Positions 17,119 to 26,126 of a stretch of DNA of 64,000 bases are shown piece after piece. The position numbers and the translations under genes were made by a program. The number at the start of each line of letters is the position of its first letter. Positions within the stretch are counted from its first letter, which is position 1. The DNA lies in contig UQYF01000006.1 in NCBI GenBank assembly GCA_900545175.1, positions 1 to 64,000 of the forward strand, in the 5' to 3' direction. Source of the stretch: an uncultured Eubacteriales bacterium. Lineage in GTDB: Bacteria; Bacillota; Clostridia; Lachnospirales; Lachnospiraceae. The notes beneath the pieces were generated by a model that was not told where the DNA came from, made no database searches, and saw nothing but the letters and a program-made list of their open reading frames with translations.

Positions 17119-18627
17119 TTATGCCTGCATATTACACTGTCTACAGACTTCCATGAACCGCTGCATTTTATTGTAATCCTTATACCCGTCTGTCTCAACG
17201 CCTGAGCTTATGTCAACAGCATATGGCTGAAAGCTTTGTATTGCTCTTGCTGCATTGTCGATAGTTAAGCCTCCTGCAAGAAAGAAAGGTCTTTCAATCC
17301 CAAAAATAAGCTGCCAGTCAAAGTTTTTACCGGTACCATAGCCATTGTCAAGAAGGATGAAATCTGACGGATAAAAGTTGGCACACTTTATATCTTGTGC
17401 GCTTCTTATCTTGAATGCCTTTATAACAGGTGCCTCTGTCATGCTTCTTATCTGCTTAAGATATGCTTCATCTTCATGCCCGTGAAGCTGTATAACCTTT
17501 ATTATGCCGTCATTTGCAAGCTGTGCCGCCTTCTGCGGCTTTTCATCGACAAACACACCGACAGGCGTTATGTCTTTATCAAGCCTTGCTGTAAGATTTG
17601 CTGCCTGTTCATCGGTCACATATCTTTTGCTCTTTTGCCAGAATACATATCCTATAAAATCAGGCTTCAGGCTGTTCGCATATTCTATATCCCTCTCAAG
17701 CCTTAGACCACATATCTTTACTTTCGCCATCTTCACTACCTCCCTTGGGACAGAGGGGTCTGACCCCTCTGTCCCATTTAGCTGTGCCAACATGCTCCGT
17801 TTATTCTTCGACAACATCATTGTTTCTCCGATGAGCACTCCATTGACATTAGCTTTTCTAAGCACATCTATGTCAGCCGATGTCTTGATTCCGCTCTCGG
17901 CTATGAACATCACATCACTTGGAACAAGCCTTCTAAGTCTTTCACTGTTATGTACATCAACAGTAAAATCCTTGAGATTTCTGTTATTTACTCCGATTAT
18001 CCGAGCTCCTGCGTCAAGTGCCTGTTCAATCTCATGTTCATCGTGCGCCTCTACAAGTGAAGATAAACCTAAGCTGTCAGCGACCGCTATGTATTCCCTC
18101 AGCCTTTCTTTTTCTGTTATCGCGCAGATAAGAAGGACTGCCGATGCGCCAAGTGTCTTCGCCTGATATATCATATATTCATCAACCGTGAAGTCTTTTC
18201 TAAGACACGGAATATTGACATTTTCGGCTATTTCCTTCAGGTATTTATTGCTTCCTAAGAACCACTTAGGCTCAGTGAGCACCGATATTGCTCCTGCTCC
18301 TGCCGCTTCATACTCCTTTGCAATGTCAAGATAAGGAAAATCAGGTGCTATAAGCCCCTTTGACGGTGAAGCCTTTTTGCATTCACATATAAATGTGATT
18401 TCAGGGCGTGAGAGCTCTTTTTCAAATAAAAAATACTCATCCGAAGCTTTTGCCGCATCGTATAAGTCCGGCACAGCGTTTTGGTCTGACACATCAACAT
18501 TTACCGCCCGCTCATGCTTATATATCTCTTCAGCCTGCCTTCTCATATCCTGCATGGAAATATTCTTTTTTTCTCCTTCTATGCGTAACCTTGTATATTC
18601 CGCTATTGTATCAAGTATTGTACTCAT
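17119..18627 (-). CDS. trpCF: Fused indole-3-glycerol-phosphate synthase / phosphoribosylanthranilate isomerase
   Basis: One 502-residue frame holds two TIM barrels. Residues 1-283 are TrpC (ECKKASPSKGLI, VLTEPKWFLGS, LRKDFTVDEY, AESGIK, LIGETMM), which closes the indole ring; residues 300-502 are TrpF (VKICGLRLERDI, GVFVDE, QLHGHE, LAGGLTIDNA), which makes the preceding Amadori rearrangement. The junction (about 284-299) is encoded by a palindromic REP-like element at 17746-17776 that reads through in frame as GTEGSDPSVP. An internal ATG at 17730 has GGGAGG 8 bases upstream, so a separate TrpF may also be made. The E. coli TrpCF is also a fusion, but here the linker is plainly an inserted repeat. 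The start ATG overlaps the trpD stop (ATGA). Confidence 0.93.
   Translation of the reverse strand: MSTILDTIAEYTRLRIEGEKKNISMQDMRRQAEEIYKHERAVNVDVSDQNAVPDLYDAAKASDEYFLFEKELSRPEITFICECKKASPSKGLIAPDFPYLDIAKEYEAAGAGAISVLTEPKWFLGSNKYLKEIAENVNIPCLRKDFTVDEYMIYQAKTLGASAVLLICAITEKERLREYIAVADSLGLSSLVEAHDEHEIEQALDAGARIIGVNNRNLKDFTVDVHNSERLRRLVPSDVMFIAESGIKTSADIDVLRKANVNGVLIGETMMLSKNKRSMLAQLNGTEGSDPSVPREVVKMAKVKICGLRLERDIEYANSLKPDFIGYVFWQKSKRYVTDEQAANLTARLDKDITPVGVFVDEKPQKAAQLANDGIIKVIQLHGHEDEAYLKQIRSMTEAPVIKAFKIRSAQDIKCANFYPSDFILLDNGYGTGKNFDWQLIFGIERPFFLAGGLTIDNAARAIQSFQPYAVDISSGVETDGYKDYNKMQRFMEVCRQCNMQA
17746..17776. repeat. REP-like palindrome inside trpCF
   Basis: A perfect 15-bp inverted repeat (TGGGACAGAGGGGTC) around a single central base. 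It matches the two copies at 14758-14887 and encodes the linker between the TrpC and TrpF barrels. Its downstream edge merges with the ribosome binding site of the internal trpF start. Confidence 0.9.
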
Positions 18628-19646
18628 ACTTCCTGTGACGCTTTCTTAAGTTCGTTAAGTTTGTTAAGTGCCGCACCTGAATCGATTATCTCGCCGGCAA
18701 GTTTCACACCATCTGCAAGTGTTGCCGTCTTACCTGCAACAAAAAGTCCGGCACCGGCATTTAACTGCACAATCTGTCTTTTAGCTCCTTTTATGCTTCC
18801 ATCAAGTATTCCTTCTGTAATCTTTGCATTCTCCTCTGGTGTTCCTCCGACAATCTCCGATTTATCAACTGTCTTAAAACCGAAATCCTCAGGCTTAATC
18901 ATATATGTTCTGTATCTTCCGTTCTCAAAATCGCATACCTTCGTAGGTGCACTTATTGAAATCTCATCAAGCTTATCCATACCATATACGACAACGCCCT
19001 TTTTTACGCCAAGCTCCATAAGCACCTGTGCGAGCGGCTCGACAAGCGACTCGTCATATACGCCAAGCACCTGAAATGTCGGATGCGCCGGGTTCGTGAG
19101 AGGTCCGAGAATATTAAATACAGTCCTTATTCCGAGTTCTTTTCTGATAGCACCTACATACTTCATGGATGTGTGATATTTCTGTGCAAAAAGGAAACAG
19201 ATTCCTACAGTGTCAAGAAGCTTTCTGCACTGCTCAGGTTCAAGGTTGATATTCACTCCAAGTGCCTCAAGACAATCTGCCGTTCCGCTCTTAGATGAAG
19301 CTGCGCGATTTCCATGCTTAGCCACCTTCACTCCTGCTGCCGCAATCACCATAGCCGCAGTCGTGGAAATGTTAAAGCTGTGCGCACCATCACCGCCTGT
19401 ACCGACAATCTCAAGCACGTCACCGTCATGATCAACCTTGCTTGCATATTCTCTCATAGCTGCCGCACAGCCGGAAATCTCATCTATCGTCTCTGCCTTG
19501 GTGCTCTTTGTGGACAAAGCTGCAAGAAATGCTGCGTTCTGAGTCTGTGTAGTCTCACCGCTCATAATCTCATTCATTACCTGATATGCCTCGTCATAAG
19601 TCAAATCGCCTTTTTCCACAATCTTTACAATAGCTTCCTTAATCAT
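18624..19646 (-). CDS. trpD: Anthranilate phosphoribosyltransferase
   Basis: TrpD transfers the phosphoribosyl group to anthranilate. The PRPP-binding GTGGDGAHSFNIST loop, the KHGNRAASSKSGTAD motif and the DExSxxxPT-type EISISAPTKV segment are present. The first in-frame ATG is at 19715, but the ATG at 19646 has GAGGATT just upstream and gives the normal 340-residue protein beginning MIKEAIVKI. It overlaps trpC by 4 bases and lies 170 bases after trpG. Confidence 0.95.
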   Translation of the reverse strand: MIKEAIVKIVEKGDLTYDEAYQVMNEIMSGETTQTQNAAFLAALSTKSTKAETIDEISGCAAAMREYASKVDHDGDVLEIVGTGGDGAHSFNISTTAAMVIAAAGVKVAKHGNRAASSKSGTADCLEALGVNINLEPEQCRKLLDTVGICFLFAQKYHTSMKYVGAIRKELGIRTVFNILGPLTNPAHPTFQVLGVYDESLVEPLAQVLMELGVKKGVVVYGMDKLDEISISAPTKVCDFENGRYRTYMIKPEDFGFKTVDKSEIVGGTPEENAKITEGILDGSIKGAKRQIVQLNAGAGLFVAGKTATLADGVKLAGEIIDSGAALNKLNELKKASQEV

Positions 19647-19816
19647 ATTGAATCCTCGCTTTCTATAATAATTAACTATGTAACTGCTAATCTTAAGTTT
19701 TAAGTTTCCTGCCAAACAGTTATAAATTTACCGGCACATTACCATCCTTTTACTCATCTGCGTTTAACAGTAGTACTTAAGCTGCATGTACGCCGCATAT
19801 CCAAATAAGCTTTCTG

Positions 19817-20398
19817 TCACTTTCCTTCTGCCGCCAGCTCTATGAAATTCTTAAGCATCCGGCTTCCTTCAGGTGTCATAATTGATTCAGGGTGGAACTG
19901 CACTCCATAGACCGGATACTCTCTGTGCTTTACTGCCATAATCTCTCCGTCCGCCGTTCTCGCTGTAACAATAAGACAATCCGGAATAGTATCCTCGATG
20001 GCGGCAAGTGAATGATACCTTGCAACAGGTGTCATCTCAGAACACCCCTTAAAAAGCTCACACGCCGTATCAAGTCTTGTGTCCGACTGCTTTCCATGCA
20101 TAAGCTCCTTAGCATACGACACTGTCGCTCCGTATGTCATACATATTGCCTGATGTCCCAGACATACACCAAGAATCGGAATTTTGCATCCTAACTTCTC
20201 TATCACTTCCGGACAGATACCTGAATCTTCCGGTCTGCCCGGTCCCGGTGAGATAATTATTCCGTCAGGATTCATTTTCTCTATCTCACTTACAGTCATT
20301 GCATCATTTCTTATGACCCTGATGTCCGGCTCGATACTTCCGACAAGCTGATACAGATTGTATGAAAAGCTGTCATAATTATCTATCAATAAAATCAT
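19817..20398 (-). CDS. trpG: Anthranilate synthase glutamine amidotransferase subunit
   Basis: This class I glutamine amidotransferase supplies ammonia to TrpE. The nucleophile Cys79 is in GVCLGHQ, the oxyanion segment is SPGPGRPEDSG, and the His-Glu pair is in VQFHPES. Length (193 residues) is normal. It overlaps the 3' end of trpE by 20 bases. A role in folate synthesis (PabA) as well is possible because no separate pabA is seen, but operon position favours TrpG. Confidence 0.95.
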   Translation of the reverse strand: MILLIDNYDSFSYNLYQLVGSIEPDIRVIRNDAMTVSEIEKMNPDGIIISPGPGRPEDSGICPEVIEKLGCKIPILGVCLGHQAICMTYGATVSYAKELMHGKQSDTRLDTACELFKGCSEMTPVARYHSLAAIEDTIPDCLIVTARTADGEIMAVKHREYPVYGVQFHPESIMTPEGSRMLKNFIELAAEGK

Positions 20399-21884
20399 TT
20401 TTAATCTCCTTCAGACCTTGCTCCTCTATATCCTCCGCCGCCTCAAGTGCCTTTACAACCGCTGCCGCCTTGTTGATGCATTCCTGATATTCCTTCTCTG
20501 GAACCGAATCCGCAACAATGCCTGCACCGCTTCTTATAAATACCTTGCCGTTTTTCTTGTAAGCGATTCTTATAGCTATGCATGTGTCAAGATTTCCTGT
20601 GAAGTCTATGTAGCCTATCGCTCCGCCGTATATCCCTCTCTTGTTATATTCAAGGTCATTTATTATCTGACACGCTCTAAGCTTCGGTGCACCCGATAAA
20701 GTTCCGGCAGGCAGAACCGCATCCACTGCATCAAGAGCATCCTTGTCATCTCTTATCCGTCCTCTCACTGTCGAGCCGATATGCATTACATGTGAATATT
20801 TTTCTATGCAGTGATACTTCTCAACCTCAACCGTTCCGAACTTACTTATCTTTCCTAAATCATTTCTTCCAAGGTCAACTAACATATTGTGCTCTGCAAG
20901 CTCCTTAGGGTCTGCTAAAAGCTCCTTTTCAAGCTCAGTGTCCTCATCTGCTGTCTTGCCTCTTGGTCTTGTCCCCGCAAGCGGAAATGTGTGAAGCACT
21001 CCGTTTTCAAGCTTTACAAATGTCTCCGGAGACGCTCCTGCTACCTCCACATCCGTTCCCGAAAAATAGAACATATACGGTGACGGATTTAATGTCCTCA
21101 AAATTCTATATGTATTAAACAGGCTTCCTTCAAACTCAGCTTCAAGCCTGTTAGATAAAACTATCTGGAAAATATCACCTTCGAATATATGATGCTTGGC
21201 TTTTTCTACCATGCTGCAATATTCTTCCTTGGAAAACAGAGGCTTAATCTTACTTGTCATATGACCACCTATATTCTTAACAGGCTCGCCATGTCTTATA
21301 AGCTCCTCCATACGCCCTAGCTCTGATACAGCTTCCTGATATCCCGACTCAATATCCTTGGTCTTTACATTGGCTATCAAAATTATCCTGCTTTTTAGGT
21401 TATCAAAGGCTATCACTTTGTCAAATAACATTAAGTCAACATCCTTAAATCCTTCCGTATCTTTCGCATCAAGCCTCAATGTAGGCTCCGAATACTTGAG
21501 ATAATCGTAAGAAAAATATCCGACCAGTCCACCTGTGAATGTCGGCATTCCCTGTATCACCGGGCTTTTGTACTTTGACAGCACCTCTCTTATATGCTTG
21601 TCGGGATTGTCTGTATCAAATTCTCTGCCTCCTACTCTCATCCTTCCGTTGCTGCATGTTATGATAAACTTCGGTTCAAATCCAAGAAATGAATAACGTC
21701 CCCATTTTTCATTGTCCTCGACACTCTCAAGCATGTAGCAGTGCTTCGAGACATTCATAAGACTCCTTAAAACCTGAACCGGTGTCTTTATGTCGGACAA
21801 CAGCTGCGTGCATATAGGTATGATATCGTAATCTCCTTGTGCAGCTATCCGCTTTACATCATCCAAAGAAGCATTAATTTTCAT
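20379..21884 (-). CDS. trpE: Anthranilate synthase component I
   Basis: TrpE converts chorismate to anthranilate. The C-terminal chorismate-binding domain has VLSNRLEAEF, SPSPYMFYF-like NPSPYMFYFSG, FPLAGTRPRG and LPAGTLSGAPK motifs; the N-terminal domain has the tryptophan feedback site (MLESVEDNEKWGRYSFLG). The ATG at 21884 has AGGGAG upstream and gives 501 residues; the longer frame to 21971 runs into the T-box terminator and is not translated. It is the first gene of the operon behind a tryptophan T-box. Confidence 0.96.
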   Translation of the reverse strand: MKINASLDDVKRIAAQGDYDIIPICTQLLSDIKTPVQVLRSLMNVSKHCYMLESVEDNEKWGRYSFLGFEPKFIITCSNGRMRVGGREFDTDNPDKHIREVLSKYKSPVIQGMPTFTGGLVGYFSYDYLKYSEPTLRLDAKDTEGFKDVDLMLFDKVIAFDNLKSRIILIANVKTKDIESGYQEAVSELGRMEELIRHGEPVKNIGGHMTSKIKPLFSKEEYCSMVEKAKHHIFEGDIFQIVLSNRLEAEFEGSLFNTYRILRTLNPSPYMFYFSGTDVEVAGASPETFVKLENGVLHTFPLAGTRPRGKTADEDTELEKELLADPKELAEHNMLVDLGRNDLGKISKFGTVEVEKYHCIEKYSHVMHIGSTVRGRIRDDKDALDAVDAVLPAGTLSGAPKLRACQIINDLEYNKRGIYGGAIGYIDFTGNLDTCIAIRIAYKKNGKVFIRSGAGIVADSVPEKEYQECINKAAAVVKALEAAEDIEEQGLKEIKNDFIDR

Positions 21885-21906
21885 CTTATTCTCCCTTCGT
21901 CTACAA

Positions 21907-21947
21907 TAAAAAAGTCCCTGACAGAGAATCTCTTCTCTGTCAAGGAC
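21907..21947 (-). terminator. Intrinsic terminator of the trp T-box
   Basis: On minus GTCCTTGACAGAGA pairs with TCTCTGTCAGGGAC (one G-U or mismatch near the T/G), followed by TTTTTT. It competes with the antiterminator formed by the T-box sequence just upstream. Confidence 0.93.
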
Positions 21948-22259
21948 GAATCTATAAATCCGCGGTACCACCTTGCTTCACAGCTATGCTGCGCACTTAT
22001 CAGGATACAGTCATATCCTTGGCAACTTACGTATGCCTCCACGTCATAAAATACTCGGCTCATTCTAAGCATCAATATGTTAAACTATACTGTTTCCATA
22101 TGCACATATGAACATATGCATGTATGCCTCATAAGCCTTTGTTCCATGCCCTCAGCGATCCACTTGATAACCTGTTTTCTACCCACTCTCAGCAACGTGG
22201 GCTCTCTGTAGGAGCATAATTACCTTTACCTTCGCTTCAACGGTTTAGCCTGTTAAATT
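21907..22259 (-). promoter_or_regulatory. T-box leader, tRNA-Trp responsive, of the trp operon
   Basis: The minus-strand leader holds the T-box sequence AAGGTGGTACCGCGG (21974-21960), the 5' AGAGAG element and a Stem I. The stem AGCGA (22236-22232) pairs with TCGCT (22158-22154), and immediately 5' of the latter, in the specifier loop, lies UGG followed by A (22162-22160). UGG is the only Trp codon, so uncharged tRNA-Trp should stabilise the antiterminator and turn on trpE-A. A terminator follows at 21907-21947. Confidence 0.95.
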
Positions 22260-22266
22260 TATAAAG

Positions 22267-22295
22267 AATATAACACTCATGCCACATAATGTCAA
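22267..22295 (-). promoter_or_regulatory. Promoter of the trp operon
   Basis: On minus a perfect -35 TTGACA (22295-22290), a 17-base spacer and -10 TATATT (22272-22267). Transcription would start near 22259, at the base of the T-box leader, only about 65 bases beyond the stop of the upstream permease gene. Confidence 0.85.
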
Positions 22296-22323
22296 GATGT
22301 GAATTTAACTTTTTCCCGCAATA

Positions 22324-24801
22324 CTATTCCACACCCTTAAGTGTCTCTACAAGGTCAAGCTTCTTAATCCGCTTTGTAAACATAAAGCTGACAAGCATAG
22401 ATATGATGAGCACTATAATGGCGGCTATTATGTAGTCAATCACCGGAACCGAAAGACTGTAATCGAAATTCTCACCATTGCTGTTCATCATGGCATTGAG
22501 TGACATATTTCCAAGCGGTGTGCCTATTATTATTCCTATAATTGAAAGCCATATATTCTGAACCGTGAGAAGCCTTCTTATCTGTGCTGACTGTAATCCC
22601 ATCACTTTTAATGTGGCAAGCTCCTTCATACGCTCATTAAATGAAAGCGAACCGGAGTTATACAGTACTACCACTATCATAACTGTTGAGAATATCACCA
22701 TCGCAAACACCATAATATTGATGACTTCCATGCTCTTTTCATATGCGGCAATCATATCCTCCCTGATGTTGACGCTTGTTACATATTTTAATGCCGCAAC
22801 ATCCTTGGCACCGGCATCGTCCGTCATAAGAAGCGTTGGTGTATACTCTGCTCCTGTCTTTTCATAATCCTCTCGAAGATAGGCAATTCCCTGTGTTTCA
22901 CAGCTTCTGTATATAACTCCTACCACTGCCTCGTACCACTCGTTTTTACTGTAAATATGCCAATATATGGTATCTCCCACTTTGATGCCCATATCAGCCG
23001 CCAGCTTACGACTGAGTCCTATGCTGCCCGGCACAAGCTTAGTAATCTCATTGTCTACATCAAGTATATTGTAAAGTCCCTTTCCTTCTAATACGGTCAC
23101 TGTCTCTTTCTTTTTTTCGGATGCGGAAGCGTTCTTTACTTTTGATATCTCTACAGCATCCGTCATTATAAGCTCTCCGTTAAGCTCATCGGCGAGAGCA
23201 TCTACATCCTCCTGCTTAGCATCAGCCGACAGCCTTACCTGATATTTCGCCGGATATATTTTATTGAAATTGATATCCGTCATAATGTCCACAAGCTGAT
23301 TACAGCCTACACCGTACAGCATCAGAAGCATTCCGACAGCAGTTCCGACAATTCCCATGAATGTACGAAGCTTCGCTCTTGAAATATCCCTAAGATTATA
23401 CTGTGTATTAAATGATAACCTTTCCCAGAATGGTAATTTTTCAAACAGACACTTTTTCCCCTGCTTCGGCGCTGCCGAACGAAGTGCCAAGGCAGGTCTA
23501 ATTCCAAGCACTCTGCGGCAGCTCAAAAAGCATGACAGACTGCACGCTGCAACGATTATTACAGATATCACAATATACATAGGATGAAATGCAGAGTGCA
23601 GTCCCGGCACTATATAATACTGCTCGAACATGCCAATCATCGCAGGTGCTCCAAGTCCTACACCTCCGGCTAAACCAACAATAACTCCAAGCACTGAGAC
23701 TAGAAGGCTGTAGCTTATGTAATGCAGTACTATCTTCCATCTCTTCATGCCAAGCGCATTCATAGTTCCAATCTGGATACGCTGTTTCTCTACAATTCTT
23801 CCCATCGAAGTCGCAATCACAAGCACTGCAATACCGACAAATATCACGACAAACACATAAGCGAATGCCTGATGCTGGTCAAGCTCACTGTCAAGCCTTA
23901 CAAGCCCCTGAACCGATTTGCGGTCTATTATTGCTGAGTAATCGTAGTCAATCGCCTGTGCTATCTTGTCCTCATGTGCAAGCGCTCCGCCATCCTTCGT
24001 CCTGATAATCATCTGAGTGTAAGGCATCATTTTAGCGAGCTTCTCATCGCTTAGATTGTCAACCACTTGAAGAAGCATATCCTGAGTAATATCTTCGACT
24101 GTAAGTCCTGCCGCCTTAAGCTGTTCAAGCTTTTCGTCAAGAAGCTTCGTGTTCTCGGCTACCTTTTTTGCTGTAATCTTACCGCTCCCAACAAGGTGTA
24201 CAACATAATCCCTTATAGGAAACGCATCGTATGACATAAATACAATGGCAATATTCTCAAGATACATATCAGCATCGCCATCCGCCTGCCTGTACTCGTA
24301 TTCCGGTGTCTCTATAAGCCCCTTAATCTTTCTTGTAAACTTGATTCCATTGTATTCTATGGTAAAATCATCGCCTACATCAAGTCCCCGCCTCTGCGCA
24401 AATGCATTGGCAAGCCATATTCCCTGTGTATCAGCCGGGTCAAATTTCTCGCCTTTGATTAGATATGGAGTATTTACTATATTCTCTCTCTCAAGGAAAA
24501 AATCAACCTGTACTCCCGCAAAATCAGGTGTGCTTCCCGTAGCGGACATACGAAGCTGTGCCGCCTCCACAAAATCGAGATTTCTTACCGTGTCAAGCTC
24601 CTCCTGTGAGAAGCCTTCGCCGTACATCCATAAATCCGACAGATTGCACTCTTCATGGTATTTTTCTCTTGCCGTCCTCTGTGAGAGAACATGCCCCTCC
24701 ATCGTACAGAACATCGCGATTGCAAGCCCCGACAACAGAAAGATTGAAAAAAAGAGACCAAAATTCATTCTGAATTCTCTTAGCATCTTTCTAAAAAGCA
24801 T
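22324..24801 (-). CDS. FtsX/MacB-family ABC transporter permease
   Basis: The 825-residue membrane protein has an N-terminal membrane anchor, a large extracellular MacB_PCD-like domain (about 40-270), three segments forming the first FtsX block (about 310-440), a second extracellular domain (about 495-690) and a final FtsX block. This two-FtsX layout is typical of mechanotransmission permeases for lipoproteins, peptides or antimicrobial resistance (BceB/YknZ-like groups). I place the start at the ATG at 24801, 10 bases after AGGAGG and overlapping the ATPase stop (TAATG); a GTG at 24807 is only 4 bases from it. It forms a pair with the ATPase 24801-25499. Confidence 0.9.
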   Translation of the reverse strand: MLFRKMLREFRMNFGLFFSIFLLSGLAIAMFCTMEGHVLSQRTAREKYHEECNLSDLWMYGEGFSQEELDTVRNLDFVEAAQLRMSATGSTPDFAGVQVDFFLERENIVNTPYLIKGEKFDPADTQGIWLANAFAQRRGLDVGDDFTIEYNGIKFTRKIKGLIETPEYEYRQADGDADMYLENIAIVFMSYDAFPIRDYVVHLVGSGKITAKKVAENTKLLDEKLEQLKAAGLTVEDITQDMLLQVVDNLSDEKLAKMMPYTQMIIRTKDGGALAHEDKIAQAIDYDYSAIIDRKSVQGLVRLDSELDQHQAFAYVFVVIFVGIAVLVIATSMGRIVEKQRIQIGTMNALGMKRWKIVLHYISYSLLVSVLGVIVGLAGGVGLGAPAMIGMFEQYYIVPGLHSAFHPMYIVISVIIVAACSLSCFLSCRRVLGIRPALALRSAAPKQGKKCLFEKLPFWERLSFNTQYNLRDISRAKLRTFMGIVGTAVGMLLMLYGVGCNQLVDIMTDINFNKIYPAKYQVRLSADAKQEDVDALADELNGELIMTDAVEISKVKNASASEKKKETVTVLEGKGLYNILDVDNEITKLVPGSIGLSRKLAADMGIKVGDTIYWHIYSKNEWYEAVVGVIYRSCETQGIAYLREDYEKTGAEYTPTLLMTDDAGAKDVAALKYVTSVNIREDMIAAYEKSMEVINIMVFAMVIFSTVMIVVVLYNSGSLSFNERMKELATLKVMGLQSAQIRRLLTVQNIWLSIIGIIIGTPLGNMSLNAMMNSNGENFDYSLSVPVIDYIIAAIIVLIISMLVSFMFTKRIKKLDLVETLKGVE

Positions 24802-25499
24802 TACCACTCAACCTCCTTTACATCGAGAGGCTTCTCATTTACAGTGATATCCTTTATCTTTCCGTTCTTCATCCTTATGACTTTATTGGCGCACTTAGCT
24901 ATATCCGCATTGTGCGTAACAATAATAACAGTCTTTTTATTTTCCCTGCAAAGCTTCTGCAAAAGCTCAAGCACTATAACACCTGTCTCGGAATCAAGCG
25001 CTCCTGTCGGCTCATCACCTAGAAGTATCTTAGGATTTTTAGCAAGCGCTCTTGCTATTGAGACACGCTGCTGCTCACCACCGGACATCTGTGCCGGAAA
25101 CTTATTTCTACATTTAGTAAGTCCCACCATATCGAGCAGTTCTCCGGCATCCGCAGCATTCTTCACTATACTCTTGGTGAGTGCAATATTCTCATAAGCT
25201 GTAAGGCTTGGAAGTAAATTGTAAAACTGAAAAATGAAGCCTATAACCTCCGCTCTATAGCTTCCAAGCTGTCTGTCATTCATGCTTGAAATCTGCCTTC
25301 CCGCAACCGTTATACTTCCCTGTGTCGGTGTGTCCATTCCGCCAAGCATATTAAGAATTGTAGACTTTCCTGCACCTGACTGGCCAAGTATGACAACGAA
25401 CTCTCCCTCATCAATCGTGAAGCTCACATGGTCAACCGCTGTCTGTCTTCCCTCCCCTTCACCATATACCTTTACTACATCATCAAATTCTACAAGCAT
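24801..25499 (-). CDS. ABC transporter ATP-binding protein, LolD/MacB/BceA type
   Basis: The 232-residue ATPase has Walker A GQSGAGKS, signature MSGGEQQR, Walker B ILLGDEPTGALDS and H-loop VTHNADIA, typical of the MacB/LolD/BceA subfamily that partners FtsX-type permeases. GGGAGG precedes its ATG by 7 bases. It is the first gene of a two-gene unit with a clear promoter (25690-25718) and an operator-like palindrome just after the start point. Function beyond export or resistance cannot be set. Confidence 0.93.
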   Translation of the reverse strand: MLVEFDDVVKVYGEGEGRQTAVDHVSFTIDEGEFVVILGQSGAGKSTILNMLGGMDTPTQGSITVAGRQISSMNDRQLGSYRAEVIGFIFQFYNLLPSLTAYENIALTKSIVKNAADAGELLDMVGLTKCRNKFPAQMSGGEQQRVSIARALAKNPKILLGDEPTGALDSETGVIVLELLQKLCRENKKTVIIVTHNADIAKCANKVIRMKNGKIKDITVNEKPLDVKEVEW

Positions 25500-25529
25500 T
25501 TTTCATCCTCCCATATCAATATATATTTA

Positions 25530-25594
25530 GGTGTTTGCGAAACTACATGCCTGCACAACTGCTCAGCATAAAATGCTTTTCGCAATTACCTATA
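25530..25594. repeat. Intergenic hairpin repeat in the leader of the MacB-type operon
   Basis: AGGTGTTTGCGAAA and an inverted partner TTTCGCAATTACCT (12 of 14 pairs) bound a ~65-base segment with further internal pairing (AGCATAAAATGCT). It resembles the sequence around 16912-17005 between trpF and trpB. Confidence 0.45.
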
Positions 25595-25662
25595 ATCTTC
25601 GGATGTCAAAACATACTGATTCATATTAAAAGTGTATAGCATGTTAGATTGAAATTATTTTT

Positions 25663-25678
25663 GTTAGTCTTTTCTAAC
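25663..25678 (-). promoter_or_regulatory. Operator-like palindrome GTTAG-N6-CTAAC
   Basis: On minus GTTAGAAAAGACTAAC lies about 5-20 bases after the expected start point of the MacB-type ABC operon. It matches 14 of 16 positions of the palindrome at 54552-54567 in front of a FeoB-associated gene, suggesting one repressor for both. The half sites resemble DtxR/IdeR-family iron operators. Confidence 0.6.
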
Positions 25679-25689
25679 TTCTTGGCAAA

Positions 25690-25718
25690 ATTATACTGCC
25701 ATATCTGTAAAAATTCAA
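25690..25718 (-). promoter_or_regulatory. Promoter of the MacB-type ABC operon
   Basis: On minus TTGAAT (25718-25713), 17-base spacer, TATAAT (25695-25690). The leader is about 185 bases and contains the palindrome at 25663 and a hairpin at 25530-25594. Confidence 0.75.
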
Positions 25719-25780
25719 CTTCTTTTTGATATAGCAGTAAATTATAAAATTATATTTAAAAATATAATGCTATGCTTTTT

Positions 25781-26100
25781 TTATAAGGGTTATGATGTCA
25801 AAACATGCTCTGCGAACTTAACTGTGTATAACAAGTTATATTTATGCATATCTCGACTTTTGGTAGAAGCTTAGTTGTTCTTAGGACTCTGCTTGATTTA
25901 CAGCCAAAAGCAGCATGGATGCTGCTTTAGAAGCAATGCATACAGGGATGTATGCCGGCTTCGGTGGCGTATGTATAAAAAACATTTATCAGAGTCCTTA
26001 GAACATCTTGCTTCATACAACGAAGTGATATGCATAAATATAACTCGTTATACACGCATAGACTAAATCGGCATGTTTTGACACCTGAACCTTATAAGGT
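25781..26100. repeat. ~320-bp nested inverted-repeat element
   Basis: Three nested arm pairs are visible. The outer pair is TTATAAGG plus TGTCAAAACATGC (25781-25808 with the end near 26098). The middle pair is a 29-base arm ending TTATGCATATC at 25852, matching its partner starting at 26028 in 28 of 29 positions. The inner pair is TTCTTAGGACTCTG with CAGAGTCCTTAGAA. The centre holds two small hairpins (AAAGCAGC-ATGGAT-GCTGCTTT and GCATAC-AGGGAT-GTATGC). No coding frame is apparent. It fills the gap between the chemoreceptor and the ABC ATPase; a MITE-like element or a structured RNA are both possible. A lone half-arm copy (GATGTCAAAACAT) is at about 25606. Confidence 0.75.
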
Positions 26101-26126
26101 AATTTTTCTATAAAGCCTGCAAAAAC

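Noticed and set aside
17746..17776. Intrinsic terminator between trpC and trpF
   Set aside because: The palindrome is strong but has no U tract on minus and is an open frame; trpB and trpA lie downstream and must be transcribed.
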